This document shows, one piece after another, positions 11,531-20,203 of a stretch of DNA of 21,235 nt. Below the pieces are notes generated by a model, which had not been told where the DNA came from, did no database searches, and saw only the letters and a program-made list of their open reading frames with translations. The position numbers and the translations under genes were made by a program. Source of the stretch: Clostridiales bacterium (GTDB taxonomy: Bacteria; Bacillota; Clostridia; Oscillospirales; Oscillospiraceae); the NCBI GenBank assembly GCA_004557735.1, contig SFFV01000030.1, forward strand, positions 1 through 21,235, in the 5' to 3' direction. How positions within the stretch are numbered: position 1 is the stretch's first letter; each line of letters opens with the position of its first letter.

Positions 11531-14194
11531 TTGAGATTCTATTGCGAAGAAGCCGAAGCCGTACTGCGCGGCGTGGACAGCACATCCGAAGGTCTCACGG
11601 GCGCCGAGGCGGAAAAGCGCCTCGCGGCCAACGGCAAAAACAAGCTGGCCGAGGGCAGGAAGGACTCGCTCCTCAAGCGGTTTTTCCAGCAGATGGGCGA
11701 CCCGATGATCATCATCCTGCTCGTCGCCGCGGCGATCAGCGGCGTTCTCGCCGTGGTTGAAGGCGAGAGCTTTGCCGACGTCATCATCATTCTCGCCGTC
11801 GTCATCATCAACGCGGTGCTCGGCGTCTACCAGGAGAGCAAGGCGGAAAAGGCCATCGAAGCTCTGCAGCAGATGTCGGCGGCGACGTCCAAGGTGCTGC
11901 GCGACGGGAAAATGGTCACCGTCCACAGCGAGGATCTTGTTGTTGGCGACGTGGTGATCCTCGAGGCCGGCGACGCGGTCCCGGCGGACGGCCGCATTCT
12001 CACAAGCGCCAGCATGAAGATCGAGGAAGCCGCTCTCACCGGCGAGAGCGTCCCGGTGAGCAAGTTCATCGACATCATCAACCTTGCCCCCGAGGCGAAG
12101 GACGTCCCGCTCGGCGACCGCAGGAACATGGTGTACATGGGCTCCACGGTCGTTTACGGCCGCGGCACCGCCGTCATCACCGCCACCGGCATGGACACCG
12201 AGATGGGCAAGATCGCGGACGCGCTCTCCACCGCCGAGCAGGGTCAGACCCCGCTCCAGATCAAGCTCAGCCAGCTCTCGAAGGTCCTCACATGGCTCGT
12301 GCTTGGCATCTGCGTCGTCATTTTCGCGGTGCAGCTCCTGCGCGCGGGCGGCTTCAGCTTTGACGTTGTCCTCAATTCCTTTATGGTTGCGGTCTCGCTC
12401 GCCGTGGCCGCCATCCCGGAGGGCCTTGCGGCGGTCGTCACGGTCGTTCTCTCCATCGGCGTTACGAATATGTCGCGCCGGAACGCGATCATCCGCCGGC
12501 TGACGGCGGTGGAAACGCTCGGCTGCGCGCAGATCATCTGCTCGGATAAGACCGGCACGCTCACGCAGAACCGCATGACCGTCACCGACACGTGGACGGA
12601 CGATCCCATCCTGCTCGCCAGGGCCATGGCGCTCTGCAGCGACGCGAAGCGCAGTCTCGGCATGCACTCCGCCGAGGGCGAGCCGACCGAGGCCGCGCTC
12701 GTCAACCACGCGCACGATCTCCGGCTCTACAAGGATGAGCTGGACACGAACTATCCGCGCATCGGCGAAGCGCCGTTCGATTCCGGCCGCAAAATGATGT
12801 CCACCGTCCACAGCGAGGACGGCAAGACCGTGCAGTACACCAAGGGCGCAACGGAAATGCTGCTCGAGCGCTGCTCCGGCTACTGGTACGAGGGCGGCAT
12901 CCACCCGATCACGGAGGAATACAGGGAGAACGTCCGCCGCCACGCCAAGGAATTTGCCGACCGCGCGCTGCGCGTGCTCGGCGCGGCGTTCCGCGAATGG
13001 GACGGCGCTCCCGCGGATTACGAGGCGGAAACGCTCGAGCACGATCTCGTGTTCGTCGGCTTCCTCGGCATGATCGACCCCTGCCGCCCGGAGGTCTACG
13101 GCGCGATCCGCGAGTGCCGCGAGGCCGGCATCCGCCCGATCATGATCACCGGCGACCACATCGACACCGCCGTCGCCATCGCGCGCGATCTCGGCATCCT
13201 CACCGACGATACCCGCGCCATCACCGGCTCCCAGCTCGGCGAGATGAGCGACGAGGAGTTCACAAAGGTATTCAGGGAAATTTCCGTTTACGCCCGCGTG
13301 CAGCCCGAGCACAAGACGCGCATCGTCAACGCCTGGCGCGGCGCCGGGTACGTCACCGCCATGACCGGCGACGGCGTGAACGACGCGCCCTCCATCAAAT
13401 CCGCCGACATCGGCGTCGGCATGGGCATCACCGGCACGGACGTGACGAAAAACGTGGCCGACATGGTGCTCGCGGACGACAACTTCGCCACGATCGTCGG
13501 CGCGGTCGAAGAGGGCCGCCGCATTTACGACAACATCCGCAAGGCCATCCAGTTCCTGCTCGGCTCGAACATGAGCGAGGTCATCAGCATCTTCGCCGCC
13601 ACGCTCCTGGGCTTCACGATCCTCAAGCCGGTGCACCTGCTCTGGATCAACCTTGTGACCGACTGCTTCCCGGCGCTCGCGCTCGGCATGGAAAAGGCCG
13701 AGAAGGACATTATGAAGCGCCGTCCGCGCAGCGCCAAGGCCGGCATCTTCGCCGGCGGCATGGGGGTGGATATCGCGTATCAGGGGCTGATGGTCTCGGC
13801 GCTGGTGATGGCGTCGTACTTCATCGGCCACTTCATGGAATCCGGCGTGTGGGAGATCCCGGCGAACGGCCTGAGTCCCGACGGCACGACCATGGCGTTT
13901 CTCACCATGTCCATGGCGGAGATCTTCCACAGCCTGAACATGCGCTCGCAGCGCGGCAGTCTCTTCACGATGGGTTCGCGCAACTGGGCGCTGCTTGGCT
14001 CGTCCCTTGCGGCGCTGCTGCTGACGACGCTTGTATGCGAAGTGCCGTTCATCGCCGCGGCCTTTGATTTCACCACCGTGGAGTTCAACGAGTATATCGT
14101 CGCCATTGGTCTCGGCTTCCTTGTGATCCCGATCGTGGAGATCGTGAAGATCTTCCAGCGTCTCGCGGCGAAGAAGAAGCCCGGACAAAATTAA
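11531..14194 (+). CDS. P-type cation-transporting ATPase, type II (Ca2+/Mn2+-like), under a manganese riboswitch
   Basis: This membrane pump has 887 residues with about ten transmembrane segments. Motifs in order are TGES of the actuator domain (about 170-173), PEGL in TM4 (AAIPEGLAAVVTVVLSIG), phosphorylation site Asp339 in DKTGTLT, KGATE in the nucleotide domain, TGDGVNDAP at the hinge, and LWINLVTDCFPALALG in TM6 with the Asn and Asp that bind cation in SERCA-type pumps. By family it is a Ca2+-ATPase; the riboswitch points to Mn2+ export (inference). The start is TTG 11531, because AAGGAGGGG (11516-11524) is correctly spaced for it. The next upstream ATG in frame (11432) lies inside the riboswitch. 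The weak TTG start would limit expression. Confidence 0.93.
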   Translation: MRFYCEEAEAVLRGVDSTSEGLTGAEAEKRLAANGKNKLAEGRKDSLLKRFFQQMGDPMIIILLVAAAISGVLAVVEGESFADVIIILAVVIINAVLGVYQESKAEKAIEALQQMSAATSKVLRDGKMVTVHSEDLVVGDVVILEAGDAVPADGRILTSASMKIEEAALTGESVPVSKFIDIINLAPEAKDVPLGDRRNMVYMGSTVVYGRGTAVITATGMDTEMGKIADALSTAEQGQTPLQIKLSQLSKVLTWLVLGICVVIFAVQLLRAGGFSFDVVLNSFMVAVSLAVAAIPEGLAAVVTVVLSIGVTNMSRRNAIIRRLTAVETLGCAQIICSDKTGTLTQNRMTVTDTWTDDPILLARAMALCSDAKRSLGMHSAEGEPTEAALVNHAHDLRLYKDELDTNYPRIGEAPFDSGRKMMSTVHSEDGKTVQYTKGATEMLLERCSGYWYEGGIHPITEEYRENVRRHAKEFADRALRVLGAAFREWDGAPADYEAETLEHDLVFVGFLGMIDPCRPEVYGAIRECREAGIRPIMITGDHIDTAVAIARDLGILTDDTRAITGSQLGEMSDEEFTKVFREISVYARVQPEHKTRIVNAWRGAGYVTAMTGDGVNDAPSIKSADIGVGMGITGTDVTKNVADMVLADDNFATIVGAVEEGRRIYDNIRKAIQFLLGSNMSEVISIFAATLLGFTILKPVHLLWINLVTDCFPALALGMEKAEKDIMKRRPRSAKAGIFAGGMGVDIAYQGLMVSALVMASYFIGHFMESGVWEIPANGLSPDGTTMAFLTMSMAEIFHSLNMRSQRGSLFTMGSRNWALLGSSLAALLLTTLVCEVPFIAAAFDFTTVEFNEYIVAIGLGFLVIPIVEIVKIFQRLAAKKKPGQN

Positions 14195-14223
14195 CAAACT
14201 GTCTATGCAAGTCCCTTTTTGTG

Positions 14224-14232
14224 TGGTATAAT
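14224..14232 (+). promoter_or_regulatory. Extended -10 promoter of hpf
   Basis: TGGTATAAT (14224-14232) is a perfect extended -10. No strong -35 is seen. The start point would be near 14239 and the leader about 25 bases, carrying AAAGGAG. The same nine bases also form the recombinase promoter at 3101-3109. Confidence 0.7.
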
Positions 14233-14263
14233 ATGTTCACAACCACGAAAGGAGTTGGATGGA

Positions 14264-14809
14264 ATGAAATTCACCATCACGGGCAAGAAGCTGGAAGTCA
14301 GCGAGGATCTCCGCGCTTACGCCGAGAAAAAGGTCGGCAAAATCGAACGCCTTTTCCGCAGCGGGGACAGCGAGGCTTTCATCACCTTCAGCCGCGAACG
14401 CGGTCGCTACACCGCCGAGGTCACCCTGAAAAACAACGGTATGTTCTACCGGGTGAGCGAGACGACCGGGGATATGTTCGCGTCCATTGACTCCGCCTGC
14501 GCGTCCATCGAGCGCCAGATCCGCAAGAATAAGACCCGCCTGGAGAAGAAGCTCAAGACCGGCCCGATCGAGTGGACGGATACCGGCGTCGGCCCCGTGG
14601 ACGAAGAAGAGGACAGCGGCGATTTCACCATCGTGCGCACCAAGCGCTTCTCCATCAAGCCGATGACGCCGCAGGAGGCCATTTTGCAGATGAACCTGTT
14701 GGAGCATGCGTTCTACGCCTTCCTCAACAGCGAGGACGCGGACGCCTTTTCGGTTGTCTACCGCCGCAAAAGCGGCGGCTACGGCCTGATCTCCGACGCG
14801 GAGGAATAA
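14264..14809 (+). CDS. hpf: Ribosome hibernation promoting factor, long form
   Basis: The protein has 181 residues. Residues 1-95 are the RaiA/HPF ribosome-binding domain (MKFTITGKKLEVSEDLRAYAEKKVGKIERLF, then AEVTLKNNGMFYRVSETTGDMFASIDSACASIERQIRKNK). A linker rich in acidic residues follows, then the C-terminal dimerisation domain (about 123-181, VRTKRFSIKPMTPQEAILQMNLLEHAFYAFLNSEDADAFSVVYRRKSGGYGLI). Long HPF alone dimerises 70S ribosomes into 100S particles in stationary phase. ATG 14264 is chosen because the family begins exactly at MKFTI and AAAGGAG lies upstream. An in-frame upstream ATG (14219) precedes the -10 box. The gene is a single unit between an extended -10 promoter and a strong terminator. 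Confidence 0.96.
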   Translation: MKFTITGKKLEVSEDLRAYAEKKVGKIERLFRSGDSEAFITFSRERGRYTAEVTLKNNGMFYRVSETTGDMFASIDSACASIERQIRKNKTRLEKKLKTGPIEWTDTGVGPVDEEEDSGDFTIVRTKRFSIKPMTPQEAILQMNLLEHAFYAFLNSEDADAFSVVYRRKSGGYGLISDAEE

Positions 14810-14830
14810 TCGAACATTCGAACATTCGCA

Positions 14831-14862
14831 AAAAAGGCAGGGGCATCCGCCCCTGCCTTTTT
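14831..14862. terminator. Bidirectional terminator between hpf and the convergent gene
   Basis: GGCAGGGGC (14836-14844) pairs with GCCCCTGCC (14849-14857), loop ATCC, flanked by A-run and T-run that give U-tails on both strands. Just before it, the octamer CGAACATT is repeated in tandem (14813-14828). Confidence 0.93.
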
Positions 14863-14891
14863 CGCGGGATGCTTCCGCGGAAGCGCACCGC

Positions 14892-15794
14892 TCACCGGTA
14901 TTTTTCTTCCATTTCCTTCGTATGTGCATGAAGCAGCTCCAGCGCGCGGGCCCGGATGGCGGAGAGATCCGTCGGATCCGTATCCGCAAATTCGTGCCGG
15001 ATCCTCACGGACGCCGCCGCGTGGCTGTCATCCGTTCTGGTTTCGTCCGCTTCCGATACGAACTTCTGCAGCAGTCCCAAATCGCCGGAGTAATGGAGCT
15101 CGACAAGTTTTGCCCGGTATTCCAGCTCCGCGGGAGTGATCCCCGGGAATTGCTTCATATCCACGGCATGCTGCGCTTCGTGCTTCAGAAGAGAAACAAG
15201 AAACCGCTCGCTTTCAAAATCGTACGCCTTCGCAATGCAGTTGATCGTGCCGTCGGGCGAGGTCCAGCCGCCCGTTCCGTATCTGCCGAAGGTCAGATAA
15301 TCCATCCAGCTTCGAAATACGAAGCCTTTGAGAATGTTGACGGTATATTCCGCCGTTCCGCCCGGCAGCTCGACACGGTAGACGGTCGGAACCGTATCCC
15401 GCCAGATATAAGGGCCATAATATCCCTGCGTTTTCCCGAAAAGCGCATGATATCCCTCCGCTTCAAACGCCGATCGAAGCCGCTCCGTCAGAAGCTCTTC
15501 GCCGGCATCCGGCAGATCCAAAAGCGCTTTCAGCCGTGTCCGCAGCTTATCGGCGGCCTCCGCCTCCGGCACGCCGCAGTAAAAGATATCGCGGTAATAA
15601 ACCTGATACAGCCGCAGGATAGCGTTGAGCGTTTCCGGTATTTCAAACGTGCGGTACTCACCGTCTTCAAAGATCGCGGTGTAGGCCGGAAGAACGTCTT
15701 TGAATTCCTCGTGACCGCGCATATACGCAATGGCGCCTTTTATGTCTCCGCTCAGAAAAAACTGACGAATCTGCATACCTGCTCTCTCCTCCAT
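14892..15794 (-). CDS. Unrecognised protein with an HEAQH zinc-metalloprotease-like motif
   Basis: This 300-residue protein has no signal peptide or membrane segment. Residues 200-235 read LVSLLKHEAQHAVDMKQFPG then ELEYRAKLVEL. That is an HExxH motif (His205, Glu206, His209) with a candidate third ligand, Glu223 or Glu225, as in gluzincin-type metallopeptidases. The N-terminal 120 residues are helical and acidic, and the aromatic-rich middle (YYGPYIWRDTVPTVYRVELPGG) may form a substrate pocket. I do not recognise the family, so a function beyond possible zinc-dependent hydrolysis is unknown. ATG 15794 has AAGGAG eight bases upstream; an internal Met7 also has a GGAGG-like site and is a plausible alternative. 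The gene stands alone, convergent with hpf. Confidence 0.75.
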   Translation of the reverse strand: MEERAGMQIRQFFLSGDIKGAIAYMRGHEEFKDVLPAYTAIFEDGEYRTFEIPETLNAILRLYQVYYRDIFYCGVPEAEAADKLRTRLKALLDLPDAGEELLTERLRSAFEAEGYHALFGKTQGYYGPYIWRDTVPTVYRVELPGGTAEYTVNILKGFVFRSWMDYLTFGRYGTGGWTSPDGTINCIAKAYDFESERFLVSLLKHEAQHAVDMKQFPGITPAELEYRAKLVELHYSGDLGLLQKFVSEADETRTDDSHAAASVRIRHEFADTDPTDLSAIRARALELLHAHTKEMEEKYR

Positions 15795-15904
15795 AAACGG
15801 ATCTCCTTGTTTCTACGTTATCACAGCGCCGGGAAAGATGCAAGAACCGCCGCGCAGCGCCGGACGGCCCCCGGCGCGGCGCTCGCTTTTTTCGCGCCGG
15901 ACGG
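15795..15904 (-). other. Intergenic hairpin cluster after the broken exporter gene, with weak promoter
   Basis: Several competing GC-rich stems are possible, for example bases 15871-15878 with 15893-15900, and 15848-15855 with 15874-15881. They may end the upstream operon. On the minus strand TTGCAT (15843-15838) with TAACGT (15820-15815) at 17 bases is a weak promoter candidate for the HEAQH gene. Confidence 0.35.
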
Positions 15905-17643
15905 TCAGCGGTAATACTGCGCCTGCGCGTTCCAGAGTCTGGCATACTCGCCGTCCGCGTCGGATAAAAGCGCCGCGTGCGCGCCCTGCTGCACGAGCCG
16001 CCCGGCGTCGAACACGACGATCTCGTCGCAGAACTTGCAAGCGAGCGGGCAATGGCGATCTTCTGCGCCTCGCCGCCGGAGACCTCGACGCCCTTGTCGT
16101 CAAACTCGCGGAAGAGGAACGTTTCCGTCCCCCGCTCCAATGTCTTGAGCCGCTCGCCGAACCCGGCCTGCCGGAGCGCCTTTTCCGCCCGAACGCGGTC
16201 ATATTCCGCCGCGGCCGCAACGTTTTGTCCGAGCGGAAACGCCAGAAGCTGGAAATCCTGAAAGACGATGGAAAACACGTCCATATACTCTTTGTAATTG
16301 TATTTCCGTATATCTATGCCGTTGAGTAATATTTCTCCTTCGGTGGGGTCGTACAGGCGGCAGAGCAGCTTGATGAACGTGGTTTTGCCGCTGCCGTTCG
16401 GCCCGACGACCGCGAGCTTTTTCCCAACGGTGAATTTGAGCGAGAGATGGCGCAGCGCCCATTCCTTCGCCCCCGGATAGCGGAACGAAACGTCCCGGAA
16501 CTCGATCTCGTATTTCCGGTCGGAGCGCTTCTCGGTCGTGAGAGTGCCCTGGTACATCTCGTTCGGCGCGTCGAGAAAATCGAAGAGGGCGCGCAGGAAC
16601 GGCGCGTTGCTCCGCACATTCCCGGCGCTGCGGAGAAGCTCCGTGAGATGGCCGGAAAGACTCGTGAGCGCGGCGACATACTGCGCGACGCTCCCCGCGC
16701 CGAACGCCCCGGCGAGCGCCTTGAGGCACACAAAAAGATACGCCGCCGCGGTGAACAGCACCGAGAGCACGGCGCTCGCGACCATGAGCGCGCCGCCGCG
16801 CCCCCACGCGAGCTTCGCAAACGGGCCGTCTACGCTGAACGCCGTCTGCCCGGCGGCATAGTGCTCGCAGATCTCCTGCTGGTCATACATCCGGACGTCG
16901 GCGGCGCGGTCGCGCTCGCCGATCGCCATTGCCGCAAAGAAGTTGAAATACCGGTTGCCGAGCCGCGCCTGCGGCGCGAGCTTTGACGCGAGGAGCGATA
17001 CGCGGTTCACGCAGTGCGGCGCGAAGAATGTGAGCACCGCGAGCAGCAGCGCAAAGCCGAGCAGAAAGAGCGGATGATCGAGGATCACCCAGCCGCCGGC
17101 CGTCTCCGGCACGCGCTGCGTGAAGAGCGTCACGGTCAGCGCCGCGACGCCGAAAATGCCGAACACGGACTGCGGCAGCTGCGTTTCCACATACATCGTA
17201 TTGCCAAGACCGAAGCCGCTGAAGTTTTCGTTCTGCAGGATCTGGGCGAGATCGTCGTGCGTTTTCTGCTCGTCCAGCCGGGCAAAATCCATGTCCAGCA
17301 TCTTTTTGGCATAGATCTTCTGGTTGATATAGACGCTGTTGTCGTACAAAACCGTCTGCCGGTGCTCGAGCGCGGCGGTCACAAGCGGCAGCAGCGCCGC
17401 CGCGCCGACGGCCAGCGCGGCAAGGACGAGGAGCCGGTGCGCGTCCCGCGCGCCGGTCAGCTCGCCGAGGATCTGCGCGGAAAGGTAGATCAGCACATAC
17501 GGCGAGAGAGCCTTGAGAGCGGCATACGCCCAGTTGACGGCGCAAAACCCCGGCCGCTCGGCATAAAAGAGCTTCGCGGCGCGGCGGTGCAGCCGCCACG
17601 CTTCACGGGAAGATATCTTCCGGCCTTCCTTATTCTCTTCCAT
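15905..17643 (-). pseudogene. ABC exporter half (permease-ATPase fusion) with deleted Walker B to H-loop and frameshift
   Basis: From ATG 17643 the frame encodes a transmembrane domain followed by an ATPase domain with Walker A GPNGSGKTT, Q-loop FQDFQLL and signature VSGGEAQK. After IAIARSLA the frame becomes nonsense at about 16034-16041. In the next frame the normal family ending resumes at once (FCDEIVVFDAGRLVQQGAHA onward to YYR and the stop at 15905-15907). By comparison with the neighbouring exporter half, about 45-50 codons holding Walker B, D-loop and H-loop are missing. The junction is the heptamer TTGCAAG on the minus strand, which fits deletion between short repeats. Read straight through, the frame runs on out of phase into the next gene. 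The start overlaps the end of the partner gene by 14 bases. ATP hydrolysis at this half should be abolished. Confidence 0.85.
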
Positions 17644-19471
17644 CGGTTTCGTCCTCCTCCCGGTAGTATTTGCTTTGCACTTCAAAAAGCTCCGCGTACT
17701 TTCCGCCGAGCGCAAGGAGCGATTCGTGGCTCCCCTGCTCGGCGATGCCGCCGCCGTCGATGAGCAATATGCGGTCGCAGAAGCGCGTCGAGGCAAGGCG
17801 GTGGGAAATGAATACGCTCGTACGCCCCTCGGTCATGGCGGCGTATTTCCGGTAGATATCGTTTTCCGCGATCGGGTCGAGCGCGGCGGTCGGCTCGTCG
17901 AGCAGCAGCACCGGCGCGTTTTTATTTTTATAGAGAGCGCGCGAGAGCATGAGCCGCTGCATCTCGCCGCCGGAGAGCAGGATGCCGTCCTCAAATACCT
18001 GCCGGCCGATGTGCGTCTGCAGCCCGTCCGGCATGGAGCGGACGCGCTCGCCGAGACCGGCCTTTTCGAGGCAGTCCCATACGCGCGCCTCGTCGATGTT
18101 CTCCGCCGTCTGCGCCACGTTTTCCGCGAGCGTCACTTCCAGCACGGAGAATTTCTGGAACACGGCGGTGAAGAGGGAATAGTACTCGCGCCGGTTGAAC
18201 TCCCGGATGTCCGTGCCGTTTAAAAGCACGCGCCCCGCGGTCGGGTCGTAAAAGCCGCAGAGGAGCTTTACGAGCGTCGTTTTGCCCGCGCCGTTCAGAC
18301 CCACGACGGCAAGCCGCTCGCCGGGACGTACCGTGAGATCGACGCCGCGGAGCGTGTCTTTTTCCGCGCCGGGGTAGCGGAACGACACATTTTCGAGCCG
18401 CAGCTCGTATTTGCCGTCCGGACACTCCGGCAGGGGAGCGCCGCCCTCCATACGGAACGGCTCCGGCAGCTCCAGATATTCGCGCACGGCGCAGAGCTCC
18501 AGGCTCTGCTTGCGCAGTTTGCCAAGCTCGGTCAGCACGCCGTTGAGCTGCTCGGTGTACGCGCCGACGGCGGAGAAGCACAGCAGAAATTCCGCCGCGC
18601 CGAGTCCCCCGGCGAGCGTCTGCCGCAGGAGAACGTAGTAGGCAAGGCCGTTGCGCACCACGGTCAGCAGCGCGTCCACAACGTTCGCGCGGAAATACAC
18701 CCGCTCGCGCCGGGCGACGAACGCGTCAAAGGCGCGCAGCGTTTTGGCGTAAACGTCCTCCAGCCACGGGCGCATACCGAAAATGCGGATGTCCTTGCCG
18801 AGGATCGGGCTTTGCGCCTTTTTGCTGATGTAGCCCATCCTCTTTTCAAGCGCCGCCGCCTCGTCGCGGTGGCGGTAGCCCCACTCGTTGATGCGCCGGT
18901 TGAGGAAGTATTCCGCCGCGGTCGCCGCGGTGAGCGCGGCGATCAGAACCGCGCTCGTCCGCGTGAGCAGCAGGAGATACGCCGCAAAACTCACCGCCGC
19001 GGTGAGCAGCTTTTCCGCGTCCGTCCAGAACGCCTCGGTCGCGTTTCTGTTGCACTCGCAGGCGCGGATGGCGCGCTCCTGCAATTTGAGTATCTGCGGG
19101 TCCTCCGTGAGCGGATACGCCATCACGCAGGTTTTATAATGCAGCTTCCGGACGAGAAAGAGCCGCACGTCCGCGCGGGCGTAAAGCGGCGCGTGCTGGA
19201 GATATGCGCCGATCGCCGAGCACGCGAGCAGCACGGCGGCGAGAACGCCGAGCGTCGAGAGCAGGCGCGAAACGCCCGCGCCCTCCTCCACGCAGCGCAC
19301 GACCTCCGGCGCGAGCAGCAGCCCGGCCACGCCGGTGCCGGCCGCGGCGAGTGCTTTTATGAGCGTCAGGACCGGCACGTCGTACCGGCGCGCCTCGGCC
19401 GCCTGCCGCAGCATCCACCGGCTGTTCTGTCCCAGACCGTAGCGCGGCCTTTCCGTTTTCTTTTCTTCCAT
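17630..19471 (-). CDS. ABC exporter half (permease-ATPase fusion), intact
   Basis: The protein has 613 residues from ATG 19471. An N-terminal exporter-type transmembrane domain of about six helices (residues ~35-330) is followed by an ATPase domain with Walker A GLNGAGKTT, Q-loop FQKFSVL, signature LSGGEMQR, Walker B VLLLDEP with D-loop AALDP, and H-loop ISHR. Such paired half-transporters in Clostridia usually work as heterodimers exporting drugs, lipids or peptides; the substrate is unknown here. The start is ATG 19471, with AGGTGG about five bases upstream. GTG 19480 in the same frame lies within that site. It follows the two-component genes after 57 bases in the same direction, so it is probably regulated by them. 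The partner half downstream is broken. Confidence 0.92.
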   Translation of the reverse strand: MEEKKTERPRYGLGQNSRWMLRQAAEARRYDVPVLTLIKALAAAGTGVAGLLLAPEVVRCVEEGAGVSRLLSTLGVLAAVLLACSAIGAYLQHAPLYARADVRLFLVRKLHYKTCVMAYPLTEDPQILKLQERAIRACECNRNATEAFWTDAEKLLTAAVSFAAYLLLLTRTSAVLIAALTAATAAEYFLNRRINEWGYRHRDEAAALEKRMGYISKKAQSPILGKDIRIFGMRPWLEDVYAKTLRAFDAFVARRERVYFRANVVDALLTVVRNGLAYYVLLRQTLAGGLGAAEFLLCFSAVGAYTEQLNGVLTELGKLRKQSLELCAVREYLELPEPFRMEGGAPLPECPDGKYELRLENVSFRYPGAEKDTLRGVDLTVRPGERLAVVGLNGAGKTTLVKLLCGFYDPTAGRVLLNGTDIREFNRREYYSLFTAVFQKFSVLEVTLAENVAQTAENIDEARVWDCLEKAGLGERVRSMPDGLQTHIGRQVFEDGILLSGGEMQRLMLSRALYKNKNAPVLLLDEPTAALDPIAENDIYRKYAAMTEGRTSVFISHRLASTRFCDRILLIDGGGIAEQGSHESLLALGGKYAELFEVQSKYYREEDETDGRE

Positions 19472-19528
19472 CGAAACCACCTCTTCTTTTCGGGGAAATT
19501 GCCGTTTTTCGGGGACGAACCGCGCCGT

Positions 19529-20191
19529 TCAAAGCTGCGGCAGGAGAATTTCGGTCGTGAACGCGCCGTCCTCGCTGTTCCGGGAGAGGTACCCGTCGAG
19601 CCGCGCGACGATATCGTCGATGCGCACGAGACCGAAGCCGTGCCCCTCGCCCTTCGTCGTGCGGAAGCGGCCGTGCGTCTTTTCGAGCTTCTTTCCGGCG
19701 GTGAAGTTCGTGAACGAGATATAAAGCTGCGTCCCCTTCATGTCCATATACACGCGGATGAGCCGCTCGCTCTCCGGCAGGGCGAGGCTCGCCTCGATGG
19801 CGTTATCGAAAAGATTGCCGAGAATGCAGCACAGGTCAAGCTCGGACATTTTGAGCTTTACCGGGATGTGCGCGTCCGCCTGCACAGTGATGCCGCGCGA
19901 CTTGGCAAGGGAGATCTTGCTGTTGAGTATGGCGTCCGCCATGGCGTTGCCGGTTTTGACGACGGTGTCCACGGTGTTCAGATCGGTGTCCAGCTCGTCG
20001 AGATACTTCCGGACGGCGTCCATATCGCCCCCGGCGGCGAACGCCTTGAGCACCTGGATGTGGTTTCGGTAATCATGCCGCCAGCCGCGCATCTGGCGGT
20101 ACATATTCTCGACTTCCTTATAGTGCGTGTCCACCAGCCCGCGCTGGTAGGCCTCCAGCTTCTTATCGATCCGGCGTGAAAAAAGGCTCAT
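19529..20191 (-). CDS. Short soluble GHKL-type sensor histidine kinase
   Basis: This 220-residue protein contains only the kinase core of the AgrC/LytS-like group. A coiled-coil-like start leads to the phosphoacceptor region MRGWRHDYRNHIQVLKAF (His39). The GHKL ATPase domain follows, with the N-box LGNLFDNAIEAS, then GHGFGLVRIDDIV as the G-box. The polytopic membrane sensor that normally precedes this core is absent, and the frame upstream is closed by the response-regulator gene only 12 bases away. It must therefore sense something in the cytoplasm or depend on another protein. AGGGGGAG lies just before ATG 20191. Confidence 0.9.
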   Translation of the reverse strand: MSLFSRRIDKKLEAYQRGLVDTHYKEVENMYRQMRGWRHDYRNHIQVLKAFAAGGDMDAVRKYLDELDTDLNTVDTVVKTGNAMADAILNSKISLAKSRGITVQADAHIPVKLKMSELDLCCILGNLFDNAIEASLALPESERLIRVYMDMKGTQLYISFTNFTAGKKLEKTHGRFRTTKGEGHGFGLVRIDDIVARLDGYLSRNSEDGAFTTEILLPQL

Positions 20192-20203
20192 GCTCTCCCC
20201 CTC

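Noticed and set aside
11399..14197. 932-codon open frame on the minus strand opposite the P-type ATPase
   Set aside because: It mirrors a fully motif-bearing ATPase in the opposite strand, covers the riboswitch, and is His/Asp/Arg-rich without any family signature. Long antisense frames are expected in such GC-rich DNA.
15667..15904. Out-of-frame C-terminus of the second exporter half extending into the next gene
   Set aside because: It is the product of the frameshift; the true family ending is found in the adjacent frame and stops at 15905.
14922..15914. 330-codon plus-strand frame opposite the HEAQH protein
   Set aside because: The minus-strand frame has a good ribosome binding site, a motif and protein-like composition; the plus frame does not.
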